From positions 186,001 to 250,000 of the forward strand of contig NZ_JACVCV010000005.1 of assembly GCF_017811155.1 (NCBI RefSeq): a stretch of 64,000 bases of DNA, read 5' to 3'. Origin of the DNA: Lunatimonas salinarum (GTDB taxonomy: Bacteria; Bacteroidota; Bacteroidia; Cytophagales; Cyclobacteriaceae). The translations under genes and the position numbers were made by a program. Below the pieces are notes generated by a model. The model ran no database searches and was not told the origin of the DNA. It saw nothing but the letters and a program-made list of their open reading frames with translations. Shown one piece after another: positions 56,736 to 64,000 of this stretch (the first letter of the stretch is position 1; each line of letters begins with the position of its first letter).

Positions 56736-59700
56736 ATGACATCAAACTCGACATCCGAGCCAGCTATAGACGAGACGACCATTCAAAGCCCAGCCCTGCG
56801 AATTATTGCCGTGGGCGCTTCGGCAGGAGGGCTGGAAGCCCTGCAGGATTTCCTTTCCAATCTAGATGTACTGGATAACTGCTGTGTAGTAATCGCACAA
56901 CACATGAGCCCTACACATCGCAGTATGTTAGTGCAATTGCTCGCCAAAGCCACCTCTTTCACGATACAGGAAGCAGTCCATTTGCAAAAATTAACTGAAA
57001 AAACCATCTACATCACCCCTCCGGATACAGAAATTTCGATCTCTGAGGAAACTATCTATTTGGCCAAACCTCATTCCAGTATCGGCCCGAAACCCTCGGT
57101 CGATGTATTGTTTGAGTCGCTCGCCAAGGAAGACAATCAAGTAATCGCGATTATTCTCTCCGGCACTGGAACCGACGGTGCGGAGGGCATTAATCGCCTG
57201 GCCATGGCTGGGGATGCCTATGTTTTGGCACAAGAACCTTCCAGTGCCAAGTACGATGGGATGCCCAACGCCGCTATTCAGACGGGGCATGTCGACGAGA
57301 TTCTTTCGGCAAAGGAGTTGGGAAAACACTTATCCGGCATGCTATCGTTGACTGCCGGTTCAGACCAATTTAAATCCCAAGAGTTGCAAAAGCCACCTTA
57401 TGAAAAAATTGTAGAGTTACTTAGTAAAAAAAGTGGCACAGATTTCTTCAATTATAAAAATGCCAGTCTGACAAGACGGTTGGAAAAAAGGGTGACTACC
57501 CTCCACCTCGACTCCTTGGAGCGGTACGTAGAATACCTAGAGGATAATCCAGAGGAAGTCAACGACCTCTTTAAGATGGTTTTGATTGGCGTAACGGACT
57601 TTTTTAGAGATGCCGATTCGTTCGATGCCCTTGAATCTAGCTTGGACGGATTAATTCAATCCAAAAAACACAACGAAACCATTCGTGTATGGATCCCGGG
57701 TTGCTCCACTGGTGAGGAAGCCTATTCCATAGCGATATTGCTGCATCGATTACTTAAAAATCACGGTAAAGAACATCTAGACGTACAGATATTTGCCACT
57801 GATATCGATGACCGGGCAATCGCCCATGCGAGGTCGGCTGTCTACCGGCCCGCATCCTTGGAAAAGCTTTCAGTGGAAATAATCGCCCAATACTTTACAG
57901 CTAGGGGATCTGACTACGAGGTGGCGAAAGCCATTCGCACCATGGTGTTGTTTTCCAAACACGACATCATGCGGAACCCACCATTTTTAAAGTTGGATTT
58001 GATTTCGTGTCGGAACCTACTAATCTACTTTAAAAACTCTCTTCAGCAGCAACTCATCCCACTTTTTCATTTTGCGCTGTTGCCATCAGGATACCTGTTT
58101 TTGGGGAAATCTGAAACTATTGGTGCCTTTACCTCCTTATTTAAAGAAGAAAACGCCAAGCATCGAATATACAGAAAAAAAATATCCCAAGGACTTCAAA
58201 CGATTCGGTTTTCGGCGCTTAAACCACAGACTATCCCCGCTAAAAAAACGGGGCCACCGCCCTCCGACTCGGGAAATAGCCTGAAAGATGCAGTAAAAAA
58301 AACACTGCTGCGGGCCCTGGACATCCCCTACGTGGTGGTGAACGAGGCACACGATATTCAGGAAGTACACGGAGACGTACGACTATTTATCACCCTTAGT
58401 GAAGGAGGCATTCAGGCCAACCTGATCAAAATGTTGAACCCGGAACTCCAAATAGAAGTCCGGTCGGTGCTTTCCAAATGCATCAAATCCAATAAAGAAG
58501 TCAAAAGTAAGATTAAAAAATTCCATCTGTTCGATTCCATCCATTATGCACGGATCGGCGTTTTTCCCATCGAGGGCAGCGGTACTTCCGAGCCGCTTTT
58601 TATGGTGCTTTTTGAAAGAATGGACATCGAAGAGTTCATCCAACCGGGCGAGCCGATCGTCAACGGAAATACCGAAGTGTTCCGCCTTCGTGAACTGGAA
58701 GAAGAGCTGAATGAAACCAAAGAACAGCTTCAGACTTACATAGAGGAAATCGAAACCAGTAACGAGGAATTACAGTCTCTGATCGAAGAACTACAAAGTA
58801 CCAACGAAGAACTTCAATCAGCAAACGAAGAACTTGAAACCACCAACGAAGAGCTGCAAAGTACCAACGAAGAGATACAGGTCGCATACATGGAGTTAAA
58901 AACGGCCCATGAAACCCTGGAGGCCAAAGAACTCGACCTGCAACACCTTCAGTCCAATACCGAAGCACTGCTTAATAACGACTTGCAGGCTTTTGTATTG
59001 GTAGACAACAACTACCTGATCAAAAAATTCAACACCCAGGCGACACAGCTATTCCACGATTTAAGCGGAAAAAAACTAGCAACCGCGACATTGATTTTGG
59101 ACTACCTACCGGGGGGGGAAACCGAGGATTTTATTCGTAACTTCAAAGAGGTCACAGCGGGCAGGGCATTTACAGGGGAAAAGCACTTTCGGAATCTCTC
59201 AGGTGACACCAGATGGCTAACGGTAAACTATACTCCGGTCTTGTTTAACCAAGAAGAAGTCACGGGTATTTCGCTGGGTCTCTTGGACATTACCTCATTG
59301 AAGAAAACCCAGTCTAGCCTTACTATGGCGGAAAAACTCATTTCCTCCGTCTACAATGTTGTTTCCCTAGGAATTTGTATCACCGACGAGGAAGGCTTCA
59401 TGGTGGACGTAAATGAGGCATACTGCAAGCTGTACGAATACACCAGAGAAGAGTTAATTGGAAAACATTTCACCCTGGTGGTTCCACAGGCGGAGCGGGA
59501 CAGGTTAAAGTCCCTGCATGACCGATTTATCGAAAACGGCATAGAAGGAATCGGTGAAGAACGTGTGGTTACCAGAAATGGAAAAACCTTCGATGTGGAA
59601 GTTTCTGCTGATCTGATGGTACAGCCAGATGGAAGGAAGTTTAAGCTTACTTCTGTCAAAGATATTACCCAGCAAAAAGGAATCAAGAGATTACTCGCAG

Positions 59701-62700
59701 AAGCCCAGGACATCGCACAAATCGGAGCCTGGGAATACCTAGTGGGCTCAGAAACCCTAAACTATTCGACAATCACGCAGCAAATATACGAAATACCGGA
59801 CTCCGTTTCACTCAGTATTTCAAATGGCTTGTTATATTACAAAGAAGGCGAAAGCCGTGATTTGATAAGCCAGGCAATTTCGGACTGCATTGAAAAAGGC
59901 AGTCCTTTTGACCTGGAATTGGAATTTATTAGCCAAAGTGGCAAGCACAAATGGGTCAGATCCATAGGCAAAGCAGAGAAGGCAGACGGGTCTGTGATAC
60001 GAGTATTTGGTTCCATACAAGACATAACCGCACGAAAACAGGCTGAAGAAAGTATACGGGAAAGCAATCAGCGATTCACCTATGTCACCCAAGCAACTTC
60101 TGATGTGATCTGGGATTGGGATATCGCAACAGGAAAAGTACATTGGGGGGGGAATTACGAAAAAGTCTTCGGTGAAGTCCCGGATGACCGCAGATTGACC
60201 GACCTCGCTAAAGTACACCGGCGACTAGATCCGGCTGAATTGGAAGGTATCCTGCACGATGCCAATGTGGCGCTCAAATCAGATACTACACGCTGGCAAT
60301 GTCAACACCGGTACCTAAAGGCAGATGGTACCTTTGCCGTAGTATCAAACAAAGCGCTGATTTTGAGAAACCGCGAAGGAAGGCCGATTAGGGTAATCGG
60401 CGCAATGCAGGACATCACGCAGCAATACAACAAAGAAATTGAAAAGAAACTTCAACATGAAATCAGCCTCATATTCAGTCAAAGCACTGGGTTGATAGCA
60501 GCTTTGGGAGAAACCTCCCATTTCTTGGGGGAGTTTGCGAAAGTAGATATCGCAGAGGCTTGGCTGATCCATACAGATAAGAAAAGTATCAAACTGGTGA
60601 GTCAACATTTGAGGACAAAGGCAGCAGAGGACTTCAAAAAGTGGAGCAGTAAATACACCTCCTTTCAAAAAGGAGAGGGACTACCCGGAACTGTTTGGCA
60701 AACGGAAAAGCCCAAGCTATGGGATCAAGTAGGAGGCAGGACTGAGTTCATCCGAAACCAAGCCGCCCGTAAATCTGGCATCTCGACGCTTTTTGGCATG
60801 CCCTTGATCCATCGGGGCGAAACAATCGGCGTAATGGTTTTCGGCACAACGGGAACAGCGGATAGTCTTCAGAATTTCATGAGCATTTTCAGTAGTCTGA
60901 ACGAATATCTGGGTGGCGAGCTCATGCGCAAGAAATTGGAAACAGAGCTGAACAAAATAATTGATACAGCCCCCGATTTGATTGGTATTGCCGATTACGA
61001 TGGGTACTTCATCCGAATAAATGCATCAGCCTGCCGCATGTTGGAATATTCGGAAGAAGAATTAACCTCCCGACCCATTTTGGATTTTGTTCATCCAGAC
61101 GACTTGCTCAAAACCCAAGCAGAATACAAACGGCTTAGCACAGACACTAGTCCGATAGTGTTCGAAAATCGCTACATTACCAAATCCGGAAAGACCGTAT
61201 GGCTTACCTGGTCCTCCACCGCATTGCCCGAAGAGGGCGTGATTTACACCATTGGTAAAGACATCACTAGGCAAAAGTCGCTCCAATTATTACTGGACAG
61301 CGCCTACCAAATGGCCAAAATCGGCGGCTGGGAGGTCAATATTCAGGGACAACTGACGCAGTGGTCAGAAGTGGCGCGCAAAATCCATGGTTTAGAAGAC
61401 GAAAATTACGTTCCAAATGTGACGGAGGCGCTCAATTTTTATCGGGAAGACTACCGCGAATATGTGGCCAAAACGATCGCTGATTGTATGAAATCGGGTA
61501 AGCCGTTTGACTTTGAGGCTCCCATTATTACTGCAGACGGGCGTGAAAAATGGATTCGGTCCATCGGTCAGGCCGAGTTTGTGGGTGGAAAAGTCACTAG
61601 ACTATTCGGTAGCATACAGGATATCCACGAAGAAAAAACGGCTGAACAGCAGTTACTGATTTTCAAACGCATCGTCGAAACTTCCCAAGAAGGGATCGCC
61701 GTGGCCGGTCTGGAAGGACAAGTCATCTACCTTAACCCATCCTTCGAAAAACGATTAGGTTATAACACAGAAGACCTTCAATTGATCGGAGGGCCTCAAG
61801 CTGTCTACAGCAATCAGGAGGTTTCTCGGGATGTATTTGAGAACCTACTGGACGGTAATGTTTGGAAAGGAGACATCGAACTCAAAGACCGTCAAGGAAC
61901 AATAACTCCGTACTTTTTAAGTGCGGGCCCTATTCGGGATGAAAATGGTCAATTAGTTGCCGTATTTGGGATACACACCGATATTAGTGAACGTAAAAAA
62001 GCAGAGGAATCCCTAAAGCGTAACCTGCAGACGCTAGAGGACTACAAGTTTGCTTTAGATCAAGCAGCTATCGTTGCCTTAACGGACAATAGTGGCAATA
62101 TTCTTTCGGTAAATGATAAGTTTTGTGAAATTTCCAAATATAGCAGAGAAGAGTTGATTGGCAGTACCCATCAAATCATCAACTCCGGCCATCACCCCAA
62201 AGCTTTTTTTGTTGAGATGTGGAAAACATTGGCAAAGGGCGAGGTTTGGCACGGGTCCATCAAAAACAAAGCAAAAGATGGTACCGATTACTGGTTGGAT
62301 TCTACCATGGTTCCATTCTTGGATGAAAAGGGTAAACCAAAGCAATACCTATCCATTAGATTCGAAATCACTGACCGGGTAAATGCGACCGAAAAACTTG
62401 AAAAAGCCAATCGAGAACTGGAAAACCTAAACCTTGCGCTGGAAGCGCGTGCGCAGGAACTGGCCATTTCCAATTCGGAATTGGAACAATTCGCCTACGT
62501 CGCCTCGCATGACCTTCAGGAACCACTCCGCATGGTCACGAGTTTCCTCGCCCAACTAAACAAAAAATATGAAAGCCTTTTTGACGATCGTGCAAAGGAA
62601 TATATCCACTTTGCGTTGGATGGTGCCAGCAGGATGCGACAAATCATCTTGGACTTACTGGAATTTTCCAGAGTGGGCAAAAACGACGAAAAAATAACCG

Positions 62701-63179
62701 AGGTGCCGCTAGAGGAAATCGTCCAGGAAGTTACCATGCTAAACCGAAAATTAATAGAAGAAACGCAGGCAAAAATATCGGTACATGGGCTGCCTCAGAT
62801 TAAAGGATACCGTTCACCTATAGTTCAAGTTTTCAACAACCTAATAGGCAATGCGCTAAAATACCGCAAGAATTCGGTATCCCCGGAGATTGAAATTGCA
62901 TGCCAAGATCTTGGCCAGCATTACCTATTCAGCGTAAAAGACAATGGAATCGGTATAGAAGCAGAATATTTTCAGAAAATTTTCATTATATTTCAACGAC
63001 TTCATCATAAAAACGAATATTCGGGTACGGGTATTGGCCTGGCTATTGTGAAAAAAATTGTCGAAAACATGGGAGGAAACGTGTGGGTGGAATCTAAAAA
63101 GAATCAAGGCAGCACCTTTTTCTTTACGCTGCCCAAGCAACCTACTAAATCATCAAAAACTACTTCAAATAATACTTAA
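56736..63179 (+). CDS. CheB-CheR-PAS/GAF hybrid sensor histidine kinase
   Basis: A 2147-residue soluble fusion. CheB methylesterase (1-~195) has the catalytic triad S29, H56 and D147; CheR methyltransferase (~215-480) has FFRD, GCSTGEEAYS and FSKHDIMRNPPF. A long coiled coil with repeated ELQSxNEEL units follows (~640-740), then about four PAS, one GAF, four PAS, HisKA (His1925 in YVASHDLQEPLRM) and HATPase_c (DNGIGI, GTGIGLAI). No receiver or chemoreceptor gene is in the window. Start set at ATG 56736 (a TTG lies two codons earlier). Such hybrids probably link methylation-type adaptation to kinase signalling; targets unknown. Confidence 0.94.
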   Translation: MTSNSTSEPAIDETTIQSPALRIIAVGASAGGLEALQDFLSNLDVLDNCCVVIAQHMSPTHRSMLVQLLAKATSFTIQEAVHLQKLTEKTIYITPPDTEISISEETIYLAKPHSSIGPKPSVDVLFESLAKEDNQVIAIILSGTGTDGAEGINRLAMAGDAYVLAQEPSSAKYDGMPNAAIQTGHVDEILSAKELGKHLSGMLSLTAGSDQFKSQELQKPPYEKIVELLSKKSGTDFFNYKNASLTRRLEKRVTTLHLDSLERYVEYLEDNPEEVNDLFKMVLIGVTDFFRDADSFDALESSLDGLIQSKKHNETIRVWIPGCSTGEEAYSIAILLHRLLKNHGKEHLDVQIFATDIDDRAIAHARSAVYRPASLEKLSVEIIAQYFTARGSDYEVAKAIRTMVLFSKHDIMRNPPFLKLDLISCRNLLIYFKNSLQQQLIPLFHFALLPSGYLFLGKSETIGAFTSLFKEENAKHRIYRKKISQGLQTIRFSALKPQTIPAKKTGPPPSDSGNSLKDAVKKTLLRALDIPYVVVNEAHDIQEVHGDVRLFITLSEGGIQANLIKMLNPELQIEVRSVLSKCIKSNKEVKSKIKKFHLFDSIHYARIGVFPIEGSGTSEPLFMVLFERMDIEEFIQPGEPIVNGNTEVFRLRELEEELNETKEQLQTYIEEIETSNEELQSLIEELQSTNEELQSANEELETTNEELQSTNEEIQVAYMELKTAHETLEAKELDLQHLQSNTEALLNNDLQAFVLVDNNYLIKKFNTQATQLFHDLSGKKLATATLILDYLPGGETEDFIRNFKEVTAGRAFTGEKHFRNLSGDTRWLTVNYTPVLFNQEEVTGISLGLLDITSLKKTQSSLTMAEKLISSVYNVVSLGICITDEEGFMVDVNEAYCKLYEYTREELIGKHFTLVVPQAERDRLKSLHDRFIENGIEGIGEERVVTRNGKTFDVEVSADLMVQPDGRKFKLTSVKDITQQKGIKRLLAEAQDIAQIGAWEYLVGSETLNYSTITQQIYEIPDSVSLSISNGLLYYKEGESRDLISQAISDCIEKGSPFDLELEFISQSGKHKWVRSIGKAEKADGSVIRVFGSIQDITARKQAEESIRESNQRFTYVTQATSDVIWDWDIATGKVHWGGNYEKVFGEVPDDRRLTDLAKVHRRLDPAELEGILHDANVALKSDTTRWQCQHRYLKADGTFAVVSNKALILRNREGRPIRVIGAMQDITQQYNKEIEKKLQHEISLIFSQSTGLIAALGETSHFLGEFAKVDIAEAWLIHTDKKSIKLVSQHLRTKAAEDFKKWSSKYTSFQKGEGLPGTVWQTEKPKLWDQVGGRTEFIRNQAARKSGISTLFGMPLIHRGETIGVMVFGTTGTADSLQNFMSIFSSLNEYLGGELMRKKLETELNKIIDTAPDLIGIADYDGYFIRINASACRMLEYSEEELTSRPILDFVHPDDLLKTQAEYKRLSTDTSPIVFENRYITKSGKTVWLTWSSTALPEEGVIYTIGKDITRQKSLQLLLDSAYQMAKIGGWEVNIQGQLTQWSEVARKIHGLEDENYVPNVTEALNFYREDYREYVAKTIADCMKSGKPFDFEAPIITADGREKWIRSIGQAEFVGGKVTRLFGSIQDIHEEKTAEQQLLIFKRIVETSQEGIAVAGLEGQVIYLNPSFEKRLGYNTEDLQLIGGPQAVYSNQEVSRDVFENLLDGNVWKGDIELKDRQGTITPYFLSAGPIRDENGQLVAVFGIHTDISERKKAEESLKRNLQTLEDYKFALDQAAIVALTDNSGNILSVNDKFCEISKYSREELIGSTHQIINSGHHPKAFFVEMWKTLAKGEVWHGSIKNKAKDGTDYWLDSTMVPFLDEKGKPKQYLSIRFEITDRVNATEKLEKANRELENLNLALEARAQELAISNSELEQFAYVASHDLQEPLRMVTSFLAQLNKKYESLFDDRAKEYIHFALDGASRMRQIILDLLEFSRVGKNDEKITEVPLEEIVQEVTMLNRKLIEETQAKISVHGLPQIKGYRSPIVQVFNNLIGNALKYRKNSVSPEIEIACQDLGQHYLFSVKDNGIGIEAEYFQKIFIIFQRLHHKNEYSGTGIGLAIVKKIVENMGGNVWVESKKNQGSTFFFTLPKQPTKSSKTTSNNT

Positions 63180-63269
63180 GTAAAACACCTAACCCGGGAG
63201 GATGTGATTTCTAGGTTGGATACCTTTTCTACCTTCACGGCAGGTTATAACTTTAGAGAACAACGTAAA

Positions 63270-63365
63270 GACACATGAAATCGAGCACGACGCAAGCGAC
63301 ACACAGAGGGACGACTGTGATTCGTGCGAGATTCCATCTGGCCATTAAAAATCAATTATAGACAG
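63270..63365 (+). repeat. Leader repeat, copy C (ends at the kinase start)
   Basis: A 96-bp copy, again starting GACACATGAAATCGAGC and ending TTATAGACAG directly before the ATG at 63366. It keeps a 28-codon MKSSTTQATH ORF ending TAG, and the hairpin arms GCACGA/TCGTGC. It lacks the upstream GCCTGCC hairpin module of copies A and B. Confidence 0.85.
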
Positions 63366-64000
63366 ATGAAACCGGCTGTAAAAATTACCATCGCTTATTT
63401 ATTGGTGGGATATTGCTGGATTTTTTTCAGCGATAGGGCCTTGTTGTGGATTACGGGCAGCGACACAGTACCGGCACTTATTGGTCTCCAAACGGCTAAG
63501 GGACTGATTTATGTGTCTGTGACCGGAATCTTGCTGTATTTTCTTGTCAGGCATTACTTGGACCAAATCGAAAGCAAAGTAATTGAATTGAAAAAGCTAA
63601 ATCGGCAACTAGAAACCCATGCAGGGCAATTAAAACAGAGTAATGCCGAATTGGAACAATTTGCCTATACCGCTTCCCATGATCTTCAAGAACCGCTTAG
63701 AATGATTTCTGCATTTATGGCCCAACTGGATAAAAAGTATCATGAACAGCTCGATGAAAAAGCACACCAATATATTTACTTTGCCATAGACGGTGCCAAG
63801 CGGATGCGGAAAATCCTCATAGACCTATTGGAATATTCAAGGATAGGTAGAATATACGAAGAAACTTCCCCTATCGATGTGGAGGGCATAGTAAGCGAAT
63901 GCTTAGCGGAGTTGCGTCATAAAATACAAGAAAAGGAAGCGCAAATCCATTTGGATATCACTTGTAGTGGGTTCATTTGGGATGCCAATCTCTTTCGGAT
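63366..64000 (+). CDS. Two-TM sensor histidine kinase, 3' truncated by the window end
   Basis: The frame from ATG 63366 is open to the end of the window (211 codons). There are two TM helices (residues ~5-25 and ~42-62), a short coiled coil, then HisKA with His105 in YTASHDLQEPLRM and the following KKYHEQLDEKAHQYIYFAIDGAKRMRKI block, close to the HisKA of the two large kinases. The HATPase domain lies beyond the window. The small periplasmic loop leaves little room for a classical sensor. The ATG is placed exactly by repeat copy C. Confidence 0.9.
   Translation, partial: MKPAVKITIAYLLVGYCWIFFSDRALLWITGSDTVPALIGLQTAKGLIYVSVTGILLYFLVRHYLDQIESKVIELKKLNRQLETHAGQLKQSNAELEQFAYTASHDLQEPLRMISAFMAQLDKKYHEQLDEKAHQYIYFAIDGAKRMRKILIDLLEYSRIGRIYEETSPIDVEGIVSECLAELRHKIQEKEAQIHLDITCSGFIWDANLFR

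Overview
The window is chromosomal DNA of a Bacteroidota bacterium, most likely order Cytophagales (Cyclobacteriaceae-like; this last step is inference). The grounds are Bacteroidota-type promoters (TTTG, about 20 bp, TAnnTTTG) in front of tRNAs and genes, weak Shine-Dalgarno signals, a CarboxypepD_reg/beta-barrel outer-membrane protein, DUF2911/DUF983/DUF4412/DUF4920 proteins, a SerB-SerA fusion and the gene run miaB, sigma-54 activator, lptE, unknown gene, secG, groES, groEL. No transposase, phage gene or CRISPR array was seen.

Layout. 1-12 kb: a 5'-truncated CPA2 cation/proton antiporter with TrkA domains, an Rrf2 regulator with three Fe-S-type cysteines, fused trehalose-6-P synthase/phosphatase, a small membrane protein, penicillin acylase family hydrolase, DUF2911 lipoprotein, membrane endonuclease/exonuclease/phosphatase-fold protein and an M1 peptidase. 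12-18.8 kb: one minus-strand RND efflux operon (TetR, TolC, adaptor, RND pump) with promoter and terminator. 19-26 kb: purL and a large outer-membrane receptor-like protein. 26-35.5 kb: tRNA-Gln, miaB, sigma-54 activator, lptE, unknown protein, secG, a fatty acid hydroxylase, an unknown protein and groESL. 35.6-41.3 kb: a lone receiver and a second export operon (TetR, ABC, HlyD, TolC) whose ABC ATPase has lost most catalytic motifs. 41.4-47.7 kb: small DUF genes, the serB-serA fusion, a probable unannotated structured ncRNA, a tandem UspA protein, a DUF4412 protein and folA. 47.8-64 kb: three related histidine kinases (1536 aa with 9 PAS and a GAF; 2147 aa CheB-CheR-PAS/GAF kinase; a short two-TM kinase cut by the window end), separated by a small lipoprotein, tRNA-Val and a 984-residue FAD/Fe-S oxidoreductase.

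The most interesting structures are not proteins. (1) A ~97-bp repeat occurs three times (near 5.4, 10.0 and 63.3 kb). Each copy ends exactly at the ATG of the downstream gene, keeps a short ORF starting MKSSTTQATH and can fold into a hairpin with a tandem G-A internal loop. Two copies carry an extra upstream hairpin module, giving a ~175-bp composite. (2) A minus-strand RNA gene at about 44.74-44.94 kb has its own promoter, an 11-bp closing stem, a rod-like fold and a terminator, in the gap after serA; it may be a 6S-like RNA. (3) The ABC exporter has a degenerate ATPase. (4) The kinases share a duplicated PAS/GAF module and near-identical HisKA domains.
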